Below the pieces are notes generated by a model that searched no databases, was not told the DNA's origin, and was given only the letters and a program-made list of their open reading frames with translations. A program made the position numbers and the translations under genes. From Nonomuraea antri (GTDB lineage Bacteria > Actinomycetota > Actinomycetes > Streptosporangiales > Streptosporangiaceae): DNA of 64,000 nt. How positions within the stretch are numbered: the first letter of the stretch is position 1; every line of letters starts with the position of its first letter. Location of the stretch: contig NZ_JABCPZ010000004.1 in the NCBI RefSeq assembly GCF_013283785.1, positions 57,229 through 121,228 of the forward strand, read 5' to 3'. Positions 1 to 9,051 of this stretch are shown here, in pieces.

Positions 1-200
1 TGGCGAGCGCGGTGAACGCTGGGGAAGAAGATCGCGGTGAGCTGGTCGGTGGTGAGGACGCGGTGTTCCCAGACGGCGTCGAGGATCTCGGCGTCTCGCG
101 GGGTGAGGCGTTCGGCGAGATCCGCGATGAGGGCCGGGGTGACGCGGAGGCGCTGGTGCCGGGAGGGAAGCAGGCGGCGGTGCGTGTTCGGACGGGTCAT
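1..200 (-). CDS. Replication-relaxation family protein (N-terminal part, runs off the left edge)
   Basis: Translating leftward from an ATG at 200 gives MTRPNTHRRLLPSRHQ followed by a helical stretch (LIADLAERLTPRDAEILDAV, then HRVLTTDQLTAIFF). This is typical of the winged-helix start of Replic_Relax (PF13814) proteins, which accompany conjugative and plasmid DNA-processing genes in actinobacteria. The start codon shares its A with the TGA of the upstream coupling-ATPase gene (TGATG), so the two are translationally coupled as the last visible genes of a leftward transfer operon. Only about 66 residues are in the window and there is no stop. The family call rests on the N-terminal helix-turn-helix pattern and the neighbourhood. 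Confidence 0.7.
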   Translation of the reverse strand, partial: MTRPNTHRRLLPSRHQRLRVTPALIADLAERLTPRDAEILDAVWEHRVLTTDQLTAIFFPSVHRAR

Positions 201-2551
201 CAGATGCTCTCCTCGCTGGTGCGGCGCGGGTCGGTCGGGATGCGGAGTTTGGGCTTGCTCGTGGTTCGGACCTCGGGGCGGGCGTATGCAGCACGTGAGG
301 CCGCGCGAACGGCTTCCTGACGGCCGGGGATGGGATCGGGGAGAGGGCGGGTGCGGAGAGTGAACGCCGAGGATGGCCCGCCTTGGCCGGTGATGATCCG
401 GCCGACGGCTTGGTACGCGCCCAGGTGGGACAGGTCGTGCGCGTTGAGAACGGGGCCGACATGGCGGGCGAGGTCGTGGGCGTCCTCGGGAGAGGAGGTG
501 AAGTAGATCTTGTTGCGGGCGTCGGCGGAGACGGCTTCGCGCAGGTCCCTGGGGAGCTGGGACAGGTGCTGGTGGGCGAGTGTGAGCGAGAAGCGGTAGG
601 CGCGGGCCTCGGCCAGGAGGTCGCTGACCGAGATGGGCATGTTGAGGAAGTTGTGGGCCTCGTCGATGTAGGCGGCCGCGTCTCGCCGTTCGTCCTCGGC
701 CAGGCGAACGCGCGGGGTGATGGCCTGCCAGGTGTGGGCGAGGAGAAGGGAGCCGAAGAGGCGAGCGGCATCTTCACCGAGAACGCCCTTGGGGAGGCGG
801 GCCAGGACCAGGCCGCCGGTATCCAAGGTGCGGGCCAGGTCGAAAGTGGAAGGTCCGCCTGAGAGTGCGTCGCGGACGAACGGCCGCAGCAAGACGGCGC
901 GAAGCTTGTTCATAACGGGGCTGATCACCGAGGCGCGGGCCGCGGGGGACAGCTCGTCGTACGCGGACCAGAAACCTCGAAGGAGCTCGTCGTTGAGCTG
1001 GCCGACGATCCGGGCGCGGAAGGGTGTGTCGGTGAGGAGCTTGGGGACGTCGGCGAGAGTCGCCCGGTGGTGCTGAGTGCGGACGAGGGTGAGGCAGGCC
1101 GAACGCATGAGGTCGTCAAGGCGTGGCCCCCAGGACGAGGCGAAACAGCGATGGAAGATCGTGACGATCGAGTCGACGGCGAACGCCGGGTCTGGTCCGG
1201 CGAGGATGTTGAAGCAGGGCGGATTGCCTGGCTCGGCCGGGTCGAACAGGACCGTCCGCTCGATGGCGCGCTCTGGAAGGCGGTCGAGGACGTCGTCGAT
1301 GAGGTCGCCCTTGGGGTCGATGACGAGCGCACCTCGGCTGGCACGGGCGTCGGACAGGATGAGGTTGGCCAGGAAAGTGGACTTGCCGACACCGGTCTGA
1401 CCGAGGACGTGCAAGTGCTGGCGGGAGGCGGCCACGGTGACGCCCACCGGGCGCGGGTGCCCGGTTTCGGCATCACCCAGAACGCGGACGTCCTGGCCGT
1501 GTGTGGGGACGTCGGGCGCGGGCGGGACGGGCCGGGCTCCAGCGCGGGCGATGCCGGGGGCGGCCTGGTCGTAGGGCAGGTGGGCGATCGCGGCGAGCTC
1601 GCTGACGGACAGGAGGTAGCCGATGTTCATCCGGCGGTTGGCCATGCGGCCGGGCAGATCGAGGCCACGAAGGCGGCGCAGGTACTGGTGGCCGGAGGCG
1701 TAGAGCGCGAACGTGGCCGCGATCTCGTGAGCGCGTCCACGCAGGCGGCCTCGGGCGTCGGGACGGTCACTCGTGACGGCGTAGGAGATTTGAACGGCGA
1801 AGCGGGACTGGCTCGCCTTGGCGAGGATGGCTCGGATCTCCTCGGCGCGTTCAGGGAACATCCGGGCCAGTTCGCTCGGCCGGGCACGGCTCAGGCTGCC
1901 AGGCGTGATCAGGTCGAACAGCTCGGACCTGACGCTGCCGGACGTGCCGTTCCGCAAGACGGAAGCAGCGCGGTACGCCGCTGACAGCCGCCGTCCGGTC
2001 ACCGGGCGGACCAGCACCTGGACAGCGGCGCGCTCGCCTGGGCGCAATCCCGACAGCGCGCCGAGGAGGGCACGCAGCGGGTCGTTGCCGTGCGTCGTCG
2101 CGAGTGGGTAATGGTCAGCCCGGGCCAGGACCATCCGACCTCGGGAAGTCGTGGCGCCGCGCCGGGCGGGTGGTTCCGCCGGGCGGGTAGTCACAGCCGC
2201 GCCGGGCCATGCTGACCGGATCGCCTTCTCCACCAGCCCAGGCGGGACGAGGCCCGGCACCCACAGCTGAACCCGCACGCCGGAGGCGTCGGCCACGTAC
2301 TCCCAGGCCAGGTGGGGCTGCCCGAGCAGACAACGCTTCCAGCGCGGTGCGGTCAACCCCATCACCTGGGACCACCAGGCAGCCGCGCTGCCGGATTCGA
2401 CCTGCGGTGGGATGGCGATCTCGACCAGCCGAGCGTTGCGTGCGAAACGTGCATTGCGCCACCGCCACAGCACGGCCCGGACTGCGACGAGCACGAAGAA
2501 GGCACCGATCACGTATGCGCAGAGAACCGGATCGGGAAGAGTCGGAGACAT
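200..2551 (-). CDS. VirD4/TraG-like conjugative coupling ATPase
   Basis: A 783-residue protein with an N-terminal membrane segment (about 12-29), a Walker A GQTGVGKST at 384-392 and a Walker B-type AAYIDEAHNF near 645. The ATPase core is of the type IV secretion coupling (VirD4/TraG/TraD, DUF87-like) type. Such proteins bring the DNA-relaxase complex to the membrane channel and power its transfer. The gene starts 2 nt after the VirB4-like gene and ends in a one-base overlap with the replication-relaxation gene, so it sits within one transfer operon. Long N-terminal regions before the ATPase core are usual in actinobacterial members. No relaxase is visible in the window; it may lie further left. 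Confidence 0.85.
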   Translation of the reverse strand: MSPTLPDPVLCAYVIGAFFVLVAVRAVLWRWRNARFARNARLVEIAIPPQVESGSAAAWWSQVMGLTAPRWKRCLLGQPHLAWEYVADASGVRVQLWVPGLVPPGLVEKAIRSAWPGAAVTTRPAEPPARRGATTSRGRMVLARADHYPLATTHGNDPLRALLGALSGLRPGERAAVQVLVRPVTGRRLSAAYRAASVLRNGTSGSVRSELFDLITPGSLSRARPSELARMFPERAEEIRAILAKASQSRFAVQISYAVTSDRPDARGRLRGRAHEIAATFALYASGHQYLRRLRGLDLPGRMANRRMNIGYLLSVSELAAIAHLPYDQAAPGIARAGARPVPPAPDVPTHGQDVRVLGDAETGHPRPVGVTVAASRQHLHVLGQTGVGKSTFLANLILSDARASRGALVIDPKGDLIDDVLDRLPERAIERTVLFDPAEPGNPPCFNILAGPDPAFAVDSIVTIFHRCFASSWGPRLDDLMRSACLTLVRTQHHRATLADVPKLLTDTPFRARIVGQLNDELLRGFWSAYDELSPAARASVISPVMNKLRAVLLRPFVRDALSGGPSTFDLARTLDTGGLVLARLPKGVLGEDAARLFGSLLLAHTWQAITPRVRLAEDERRDAAAYIDEAHNFLNMPISVSDLLAEARAYRFSLTLAHQHLSQLPRDLREAVSADARNKIYFTSSPEDAHDLARHVGPVLNAHDLSHLGAYQAVGRIITGQGGPSSAFTLRTRPLPDPIPGRQEAVRAASRAAYARPEVRTTSKPKLRIPTDPRRTSEESI

Positions 2552-2553
2552 GG

Positions 2554-4275
2554 CTACTCGGCCGGGTCCGTGGTCGCGAGGGTGTGCTCGGACGCGCTGG
2601 CAACGGCTGAGAACGCAGCCCGATCTCCGATGCCACCGCAGACCAGGCCCTCGCCCTGGCCGGCCGAGAGTAGGAAAAGCCGCTCACCTTCGGTGAGATC
2701 GAAGGCTTCGGCGATCTCATCGATCGCCTGCGGGGCTTGCCGCAGCAGAATCTGCGTACTGGCGTTGGCGACGACGGCCTTGCCGAGGTCGGAGCCGAGC
2801 AGATCGGCAGCGTCCTGGGTGACTACAGCGAGGCCGGCCCAGTGCTTTCGGGCGGACTTGGCGAGCCGGTAGAGGAACCGCGCGCCCTCGTTCTCGCGCA
2901 TGAGCGTCCATGCCTCGTCGACCACGACCAGGCGGCGGCGCCGGTCAGCAGGGTTGGACACGCGCCGCCAGATCGCGTCGAGCGCCAGGAGCATGCCGAT
3001 CGGCCGGATCTCCTCGGGCAGATCCCGCAGCGAGAACACGATCAGGTGACCGTCGGGGCGGGTCGTGGTCGGCCCGGAGAACAGGCTGCGATAGGAACCG
3101 GACACGTACGGGGTGAGCAGCGCGGCCAGTTGGGACGCTTCAGGCGAGTCGGTGGCTTCCAGCATCGTCGCCAAGTCGGCGAGCAGCGGTGCGGGACGCT
3201 TCCACGTGCGCTGGTCGGAGGTGATGCCGTGGGCCGCGTAGGTGGCGATGACCGCCTTGTCCAGCACGGCCTTCGCCGCCGATGTGAGCGGTTCGCCGAG
3301 CATGGTCGCGACGAGAGTTTGGAGGAACATCGCGCGCCGGTTGAGCGCGTCCTCTTCAGCCGCGTCAGGCAGGTCGAAGGGGTTGAAGCAGACGCTGGGC
3401 ATGCCAAGGCCGAGAACGGTTCCTCCGACGGCGTCCGACAGGCGCCGGTATTCGTCTTCGGGATCGACGATGCACACCTCGACCTGGTAGAACAGCAGCC
3501 GCAGCACTTCGAGCTTGGTGAAGTACGACTTGCCTGCGCCCGAGCGGGCGATTGTCACGGAGTTGTAGTTGTCGTGGGCGAACCGGTCCCACAGCACGAC
3601 GCCGGAGGAGTAGACGTTCAGCCCGAACAGCACCGGCGTCTCACTGAGCCTGGGCCGCAGATCCGGCGAGGCGAACGGGAAGGCCGCCGCGAGTGCCGAG
3701 GTGTCGAAGGTTCGGCGGGTCTTCAGCGCGTCGGTACCGAGCGGGAGCGTGGTCGTCCAGCCCTGCATGGCACGGAAGGTCGTCGGGTGCGCATCAAGCA
3801 GAAGGGAAGCCGCCAGGGCTCTGACGTGCTGAACTTCTGCGTCCAGTTCCGCCGAATCCGCAGCATGGACGGTGAGGTAGAGGCCGACGCGGAAAAGACG
3901 GCCGTGCCCTCGCGCGAGGGAGGCGGCCAGCGCCGCGGCGTCATCGGCAGCCGCCTCGGTCGCGAAGTCCGGCATCCGGCTGCTCACGGAGGCGGACTCC
4001 AGACGGGCGAGCTGGCGGCGCAGCCGCTGCGCGGCGATCAGCGGAGGTATGGGCTCGATGTGCAGAGACACATCGAGGTGTCCGGGATAGCCGGTCAGCG
4101 GTTCGAGCCAGCCCGCACCGACCTCGCGGGGGTATCCGGCGATCGCGAACGACGCGCACACCCCGTCAGGGAACTCGACCGTGCGCGCGTTGATCTTCAA
4201 CGAAGACGGGCCGGGCAAGGCAGTGGCGGTCTCGATCAGCTCCGCGGGGTCGCCGGCGAGTCGAGTGAACTTCAT
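2554..4275 (-). CDS. VirB4-like type IV secretion ATPase
   Basis: A 573-residue soluble ATPase. Walker A is ARSGAGKSY at 243-251; Walker B is RRLVVVDEAWTL around 450. A Gln-rich sensor-like stretch (AVVTQDAADLL) follows, as in VirB4/TrbE/ConE proteins. This family energises pilus assembly and substrate transfer at the inner face of the membrane channel. The ATG overlaps the TGA of the PrgI-like gene by four bases (ATGA). Order PrgI-like - VirB4 - VirD4 is the standard actinobacterial and Gram-positive conjugation core. It is somewhat short for VirB4 but has the complete C-terminal ATPase half. Confidence 0.86.
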   Translation of the reverse strand: MKFTRLAGDPAELIETATALPGPSSLKINARTVEFPDGVCASFAIAGYPREVGAGWLEPLTGYPGHLDVSLHIEPIPPLIAAQRLRRQLARLESASVSSRMPDFATEAAADDAAALAASLARGHGRLFRVGLYLTVHAADSAELDAEVQHVRALAASLLLDAHPTTFRAMQGWTTTLPLGTDALKTRRTFDTSALAAAFPFASPDLRPRLSETPVLFGLNVYSSGVVLWDRFAHDNYNSVTIARSGAGKSYFTKLEVLRLLFYQVEVCIVDPEDEYRRLSDAVGGTVLGLGMPSVCFNPFDLPDAAEEDALNRRAMFLQTLVATMLGEPLTSAAKAVLDKAVIATYAAHGITSDQRTWKRPAPLLADLATMLEATDSPEASQLAALLTPYVSGSYRSLFSGPTTTRPDGHLIVFSLRDLPEEIRPIGMLLALDAIWRRVSNPADRRRRLVVVDEAWTLMRENEGARFLYRLAKSARKHWAGLAVVTQDAADLLGSDLGKAVVANASTQILLRQAPQAIDEIAEAFDLTEGERLFLLSAGQGEGLVCGGIGDRAAFSAVASASEHTLATTDPAE

Positions 4276-5249
4276 CGGACGTCGTCTCCAAGCGTGATCA
4301 GCTCATCGGGGCGGGCAGTCCCGATCGGTTCCAAGCGACGCGGCGACAGTGATCGCATCAGCAGATCGCGAGCGTCCTCGGCGCCCATGACGGAGGCGTG
4401 CACGCCTAGAGCGAGCAGCGAGCGGGCCGCCTCCTCAGCCCGGCGAGCCACGATCGCTGCCGAACTGTCCCGACGCGCCGCTCTCCGGGACCCGCGCCTC
4501 CACATGGACGGCTGCTCGGCGTCGTGGTGACGGACGACGATGAGGACATCGCGGGTCAGCAGGTCCCGCGTGCCGCTGAGCTCGGTGAGGAACTCGGCGT
4601 GCCGGTGGGCCGCCTGCTCCAACGCTGGATCGGCCAACTGCCCGGCGGCTCGGCTGATCGTGTCAGCGAGGTCGGACAGGTCGACCGGCCGAGCCTGAAG
4701 AAGAATCTGCACAGGTGCGTCCAGCGAGTTCAGCCAACCGGCGAACACACCTACGAGTGCCGCCTGCTCATCACTGGTCCGCAGGCCGAAGGCCACAGTT
4801 CCGGCTTGGACGACCGCGGCCGTTCCGCCTTCGGCCAACTCCATGACCCCGTCCTCGCGGATCGCCCGAACGGGGAGCCGCAACGCTCCGGGCAGGCGTC
4901 CCCGTACTCGGCACCAGGCCGGCGGCTCGGGTACTCCTTCCTCAGCGGTGACGAGCTTGCGGTCACGCCGCAGATGGGCGAGCGCATGAACGGCGAGCCG
5001 ATCGAGGCCCAGTCCGTCTCGTCTGCCGAGCGCCAGCGCGCAGCCGCAGGCGATCACCGGCAAGACGATCGCCGCGAGCACGGGAACAGGCAGCCGGTCA
5101 CCGGCCATGAGATACACCCAGGCAGCCAGCACGGCCGTCCCCGCCAGAATCGCGACCTGCCGGATGCTCAGACTCGCAATGATCTTGTCCGGCGCTTCCA
5201 CATCGGCCGGGATCCTCGCGACGAGCCGCTCACTACTTGTCTGACGCAC
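4272..5249 (-). CDS. PrgI-like membrane component of the conjugation apparatus
   Basis: Start chosen at a GTG (5249) preceded by an AAAGGCGG ribosome site; this reads VRQTSSERLVARIPADVEAP and gives 325 residues. The frame stays open for another 140 residues upstream, but that part overlaps the tail of the preceding gene and is Arg-rich, as expected of a shadow reading. Two adjacent hydrophobic segments follow at about 35-75 (ILAGTAVLAAWVYLM, then VLAAIVLPVIACGCALAL). The rest is a cytoplasmic domain resembling actinobacterial 'PrgI family' proteins (PF12666 at the N-terminus). These membrane proteins pair with VirB4 and are thought to anchor it. The start lies 14 nt inside the end of the TrbL-like gene. 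Confidence 0.68.
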   Translation of the reverse strand: MRQTSSERLVARIPADVEAPDKIIASLSIRQVAILAGTAVLAAWVYLMAGDRLPVPVLAAIVLPVIACGCALALGRRDGLGLDRLAVHALAHLRRDRKLVTAEEGVPEPPAWCRVRGRLPGALRLPVRAIREDGVMELAEGGTAAVVQAGTVAFGLRTSDEQAALVGVFAGWLNSLDAPVQILLQARPVDLSDLADTISRAAGQLADPALEQAAHRHAEFLTELSGTRDLLTRDVLIVVRHHDAEQPSMWRRGSRRAARRDSSAAIVARRAEEAARSLLALGVHASVMGAEDARDLLMRSLSPRRLEPIGTARPDELITLGDDVR

Positions 5250-6813
5250 GACGCGCCGCCTTTCGATGAGAACGAGGTGCTTCGAGCCGCACCGTGACCT
5301 GCGACGGACTGCGCCGCGTACGACCCGATCTGGATGGATGCGGCGGAACGTCCGGCTGCCGGTGGCTACGGGCGGACGACCGGTCATGACGGCCCGGCTG
5401 CGGGCAGGCATAGCCCAGGGGACCAGACCCGCCAGCGGTCCCATCAGTCGTCCCGTCAGGCCGCGTTGCGCGGTCATGGCGAACGCGTCCCACGCGGGCG
5501 TTCCCGTTGCCCGCACAGCCCCCGGGGGCCGTCCCGGACGGACGACGGGGATGGCGCGGCGTCCTCGCACACGGCCCACCCGCGCTCGGACCGCGAGCGC
5601 CAGGACCACCACCGGGACCGCCACCCGGAGGACCGCCGGGCGGACCGCTCGGCCCGCCACCCCCGCCGCCACTGGGCGGGGTGGGCGGCTTCGGCCGCCG
5701 CGCCGCGCGGGCGGTACCGAGTCCTCTCCCGAGCAGCATGCTCAGCCCGCGATAGACGACCAGGGACTTCACCAGCTGTGAAAGCATCTGAGGCTTGTTC
5801 GCCTGCCAGATCGTTCGCGCCACCCAGCCGGGAATCTTGAGAAGTACGAACAGCAGGCATATGGCCATGAGCAGGTCCGTCATGTCTGCCGACGTCGGCA
5901 CCCAGAATGAGTCATCGTCACCCGGGCTGGGAGAGAACAACAGCTGCAATGCGGTCACGAGCACCAGGGACTGGCACATCTGGATCGCCAACAGCCCCGT
6001 GATCGCCCGCCACCACAGCCGGGCGAGCCCGTCCGTCATCGGCAGGGCGTGAAAGATCAACGCGAGAGGCGCTGCCGCGATCACGACCATGGTGAGCGCG
6101 AGCCGAACGACGTAGGTGAACATCACGCCGACGGCCAGGACGACCACGACCAGCGCCACGATCGCGAAGAACACACCCCTGGTAGCGATGCCCGCCAGGA
6201 CGGCCTTCTTGATCGCATCGAACACCGAGGCAGGATCGATCCGACTGGCCCCCTCCGACAGGAAGGCCTGGCTCAGCCCGTTCGCCAAGACGATCGCGTG
6301 CTCGATGGCGATCAGGCTCAGGTTCGCGGCCAAGAACGCCCACACCAGCCGTGGCAGCAACTGTCGCGCCGAGGCTTCTCCGGGCAGCGCCTGCCCGACC
6401 ATGAGCATCACACCCGCGGCCGTCACCAGAAGCACGAAACAGGTGTTCGCGATCGTGCGCGACAGCTCCCACAACTGCTTGGCCCGAGCCATTTCGGGAG
6501 AGCTCAGCTCCGGCGTCGCCAGCACGGTGGACCCGAGCATCTCGAACACCGGCTTGGCCGCCGACTCCACCAGATGCGTGAACCATGCGTCCACTGCCTG
6601 GCGAGCTTCGCAGGCCACATCGATGAACCCGCAATCGGCCTGTTCCGTCAATTCGGCGGACGGCGGTGTCGGGCTGGGAGCAAGGGACGGTGTCGTGGAC
6701 GGCACCGGCGTCGGAGTGACGGCGAGTGCGGGCCCACCGACGAGTGCTGAGGCGAGCCCCGCACCGACCAGCAGGACGAACAACCTGAGCGCTCGTCGGA
6801 TGGCGCCGGACAC
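5233..6813 (-). CDS. TrbL/VirB6-like polytopic channel protein
   Basis: A 526-residue protein with an N-terminal signal or anchor (LRLFVLLVGAGLASALVGGPALA), an extracytoplasmic loop with two Cys, and about six hydrophobic helices between residues 95 and 350 (for example FFAIVALVVVVLAVGVMFTYV). The helices are followed by a Gly/Pro-rich linker and an Arg/Pro-rich hydrophilic tail. That layout is typical of the VirB6/TrbL-type inner-membrane channel subunit in Gram-positive conjugation systems. It begins one base after the pilin-like gene. The family assignment is topological plus contextual; no short diagnostic motif exists. The low-complexity tail from about residue 385 could be a docking tail. 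Confidence 0.72.
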   Translation of the reverse strand: MSGAIRRALRLFVLLVGAGLASALVGGPALAVTPTPVPSTTPSLAPSPTPPSAELTEQADCGFIDVACEARQAVDAWFTHLVESAAKPVFEMLGSTVLATPELSSPEMARAKQLWELSRTIANTCFVLLVTAAGVMLMVGQALPGEASARQLLPRLVWAFLAANLSLIAIEHAIVLANGLSQAFLSEGASRIDPASVFDAIKKAVLAGIATRGVFFAIVALVVVVLAVGVMFTYVVRLALTMVVIAAAPLALIFHALPMTDGLARLWWRAITGLLAIQMCQSLVLVTALQLLFSPSPGDDDSFWVPTSADMTDLLMAICLLFVLLKIPGWVARTIWQANKPQMLSQLVKSLVVYRGLSMLLGRGLGTARAARRPKPPTPPSGGGGGGPSGPPGGPPGGGPGGGPGARGPSAGGPCARTPRHPRRPSGTAPGGCAGNGNARVGRVRHDRATRPDGTTDGTAGGSGPLGYACPQPGRHDRSSARSHRQPDVPPHPSRSGRTRRSPSQVTVRLEAPRSHRKAARRASDK

Positions 6814-6814
6814 G

Positions 6815-7204
6815 TCAGGCCCCCACGATCCGCTGCAGGATCTTCACCAAGACCGGCGCGAGCATCGCCACCCCGTACCCGAGCGCCCCGTACCGCAGCG
6901 TCTTCTTTGCCGCCTCGACCTCTCCCGGGTCTCCACCGGCCAGGATGTAGCGGACTCCGCCGATAGTGAAGAACAGCGTGGCCAGCCCGACGAGGAGCCC
7001 GATCACCACGTTGCGCAGGTTGATGATGACCTGGTCGAGCGAGGTCGAGGCCATGTTGGTCATCGCCTCGGCGATCCCCGGCACGGTCAGCGCGGCCACC
7101 ACGCACCCGCCCGTCCACATCAGCGACGCGACACCGCGCCGGATCCAGCTCGTCCCCGCCGGGACTCGGACAACGAACAGCGGACAAGGCCGCAACGACT
7201 TCAT
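6815..7204 (-). CDS. Pilin-like (TrbC/VirB2-type) small membrane protein
   Basis: The ATG at 7204 is chosen because GGAGG lies 7 nt upstream; it gives 129 residues (MKSLRPCPLFVV). An upstream in-frame ATG at 7255 lacks such a site. Three hydrophobic stretches are seen: a signal-like one (VASLMWTGGCVVAALTVPG), VVIGLLVGLATLFFTIGGV, and the C-terminal ALGYGVAMLAPVLVKIL. A conserved-looking RYILAGGDPGEVEAAKKTLRY loop sits between the last two. This loop-helix pattern is that of TrbC/VirB2 pilin-like proteins encoded at the head of Gram-positive conjugation operons. It is the first gene of the leftward transfer operon. Confidence 0.74.
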   Translation of the reverse strand: MKSLRPCPLFVVRVPAGTSWIRRGVASLMWTGGCVVAALTVPGIAEAMTNMASTSLDQVIINLRNVVIGLLVGLATLFFTIGGVRYILAGGDPGEVEAAKKTLRYGALGYGVAMLAPVLVKILQRIVGA

Positions 7205-7386
7205 GACATGGCCTCCAACTTGAGAAGTCGTGAATGGGCCGCCAGCCGTGATCACAGGCCCAGAGCGATCCGGGAAGGGTGTCCTCCTTCAAAGGACGAG
7301 GGACGCTGGGCTCGATGGGAACGGGCGACCGTCCCCCGAAACTCACCCCGAGCCGCGATCACGGCTGACATGAATGAACCACCGGC
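7205..7386 (-). promoter_or_regulatory. Leader region of the transfer operon
   Basis: Non-coding gap between the sigma-like gene and the first transfer gene. It must contain the operon's leader or promoter unless transcription reads through from 8166. A GGAGG at 7212-7216 (read on the minus strand) serves the pilin-like start. I see no convincing -35/-10 pair. Confidence 0.3.
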
Positions 7387-8166
7387 TCAGCCAGCGAGAT
7401 TGGAGCCGAGTCCGTCACAGCTGACCGAGACTTGACCCTCCTCGATCGCCCGCGCCAACCGTGCCTCGGCCGCCCGCCGCCGCTTGTACAGCCGATCCGC
7501 CGGCAGCCCCAGGCGGGCCGCGTACGCCCGCAACGGCTGCCCCTCCAAGCGCGTCGCATTGATCAGCTTCGCCTCGTCTGGGCTGATGATCCGACACCGG
7601 ACGGCCTCGGCGAGCACCATGAACGGCTCCGCGGCCACAGACACCTGCTCCGGCGTCTCGGCGCAGACCTCGATGGAGGCGAGCTCACGCGCCCGAACCC
7701 GAAGCGCACCCTTCCTCGCCCACATCAGCAGCCGAGGGAGGATGTTCGGCCGGTCGAGATCGATTCGGCGGAGCTGTTCGACGAAGTTCGTCACCATCTC
7801 CGAGACGATGTCGTCGACCACGTGCGCTGGGCAGCCCTGGCTGGTCCGCGCGGCCAGATTCTTCAGCCCCGGCATCGCCATCCCCACGCACGCGATCACC
7901 CACGCTGGACCGTCGCAGCGCGAGCGCCGTATCAGATGCGCCCAGACGTCGTCCTTCAGCTCGTCACCGGCCTGCGGCGCGAGCAACATCTCCTTCAGCT
8001 CGTCGAGAGCGATCGCACGCTGGGGCACTCCATGCCCGATGAAGCGGCCGTCCACCGAGAGCGGGCTTGGGCCGACGACCAGGAGTCGGAATGCCCTGTC
8101 GGCTGCGCTCAGGGCGTTCTCGGTGAAGTTCTTCGAGGTGGTGCTGTCCGGTAGGTCGAGGCCCAT
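7387..8166 (-). CDS. Unrecognised protein with a sigma-70-like layout, likely regulator of the transfer genes
   Basis: About 259 residues from the ATG at 8166, which has a GGGGGA site 5 nt upstream; an ATG at 8178 is the alternative. A longer reading to 8412 adds a stretch unlike the rest. The middle part (VVDDIVSEMVTNFVEQLRRIDLDRPNILPRLL and following) resembles a helical sigma region 2. The end (ISPDEAKLINATRLEGQPLRAYAARLGLPADRLYKRRRAAEARL) reads like a region 4/LuxR-type helix-turn-helix. Similar proteins of unknown function sit at the head of actinobacterial conjugation operons. I infer a transcription role; homology to a named family is not secure. Confidence 0.5.
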   Translation of the reverse strand: MGLDLPDSTTSKNFTENALSAADRAFRLLVVGPSPLSVDGRFIGHGVPQRAIALDELKEMLLAPQAGDELKDDVWAHLIRRSRCDGPAWVIACVGMAMPGLKNLAARTSQGCPAHVVDDIVSEMVTNFVEQLRRIDLDRPNILPRLLMWARKGALRVRARELASIEVCAETPEQVSVAAEPFMVLAEAVRCRIISPDEAKLINATRLEGQPLRAYAARLGLPADRLYKRRRAAEARLARAIEEGQVSVSCDGLGSNLAG

Positions 8167-8499
8167 CGTGTCCCCCATGGGTGGCGCCTGGATTGGTCGA
8201 TCCAGGTCTCCACCACGGGCTGGGGAGAACTCGGAGCAGCAAGAGAAGAAGCGCGGGAACCATGAACGTGCCGTATGAGCTCCCATCGGGGTTCTGACCA
8301 GGGCCAATAGACAGGCATCGAGGGCGCGCTCAAGGGATGCCTCAAGTCCGCCAATCCGATGCCGACCTGCGAGAAGGCGCTTCTTCGATCGGTCGGTCAA
8401 AGTTCTTGCCAAGGTGCCGCGTGGACTCGCGACGACGGTGAGTGAGATCGGGGCGCAGTCCGTTGCAGTGCGAACCGCTACTTCATCGCCAGGCTCTTG
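8167..8499. other. 333-base gap with no convincing gene
   Basis: An open frame continues upstream of the sigma-like gene here, but it has a composition unlike the downstream domain (Cys- and Phe-rich WFPRFFSCCS) and poor starts. I see no repeat or RNA gene. It may hold the promoter of the leftward gene. Confidence 0.3.
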
Positions 8500-8685
8500 T
8501 CAGGGTTGCTCGCCGGGCTGACTTGTGGAAACGACACGCACAATCCTTCCGGCCTCGATATGCCTGAGCAGGTCAGGGAGCGAGCAGTCCTCGGGGCGGA
8601 GAATCACGATTACTCTTCCCTGGTCATCCGTCGTATAGGCATTCACCTCTTCCGGTTCCGGCTTTTCACGGGCGTTGTCGGTCAT
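8500..8685 (-). CDS. Small acidic protein of unknown function
   Basis: 61 residues (MTDNAREKPEPEEVNAYTTDDQGRVIVILRPEDCSLPDLLRHIEAGRIVRVVSTS and a short tail), shown here in parts: start MTDNAREKP, centre GRVIVILRPEDCSLPDLL, end RIVRVVSTSQPGEQP. A purine-rich site (GAGGAAGAGGG) lies upstream of the ATG. The beta-strand, helix, beta-strand rhythm and proper codon bias suggest a real gene. It is transcribed away from the methyltransferase genes and shares an intergenic region with them. No family is recognised. A small regulator or antitoxin-like role is possible but unsupported. Confidence 0.5.
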   Translation of the reverse strand: MTDNAREKPEPEEVNAYTTDDQGRVIVILRPEDCSLPDLLRHIEAGRIVRVVSTSQPGEQP

Positions 8686-8780
8686 GATGCATCACCCTCT
8701 TCCTCTTGATCGCGCGGGCAGGATCAGCGGGACCGGCGGCGCAAGGGGCAGCATGTGGTGGTGTCACGGGCCGCACGGAC

Positions 8781-8821
8781 TTGGTAGCGTCAAATACCGC
8801 TCTAAGTGATCGCACTATCAC
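8781..8821 (+). promoter_or_regulatory. Candidate promoter and inverted repeat between divergent genes
   Basis: In the 366-base gap between the small leftward gene and the rightward methyltransferase pair there is TTGGTA (8781-8786), 16 bases, then TAAGTG (8803-8808). GTGAT (8806-8810) and ATCAC (8817-8821) form an inverted repeat over the presumed start of transcription. It fits a repressed promoter. Nothing else recognisable is seen in 8686-9051. Confidence 0.35.
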
Positions 8822-9051
8822 ACAGTGTCGCCATGCTGATTCCAGCGTCTGGAACGACATGCGTCAGCAAGTTGACGATTTGACAGATTCTGATTGGGTC
8901 AGGACCTCCCCCAGGGCCAATCCAGTTGGACACGCAGGACGAGGGGATTTCACCTGGAGCAGGGCGTTGAGGGGCAAGGACGGTTCCAACCAGCGCTGAT
9001 CTTCCGGTGTTTCAGTACATGGGAACGGGTGACCGTCGCGGGTCACCGTAG

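Noticed and set aside
2737..4530. Long rightward open frame (about 600 codons)
   Set aside because: Antisense to the VirB4- and PrgI-like genes; Gly/Arg/Glu-rich translation without family resemblance, typical of high-GC shadow frames.
8706..8999. Rightward 97-codon frame before the methyltransferase genes
   Set aside because: Overlaps the putative promoter dyad and has no family resemblance or good start.
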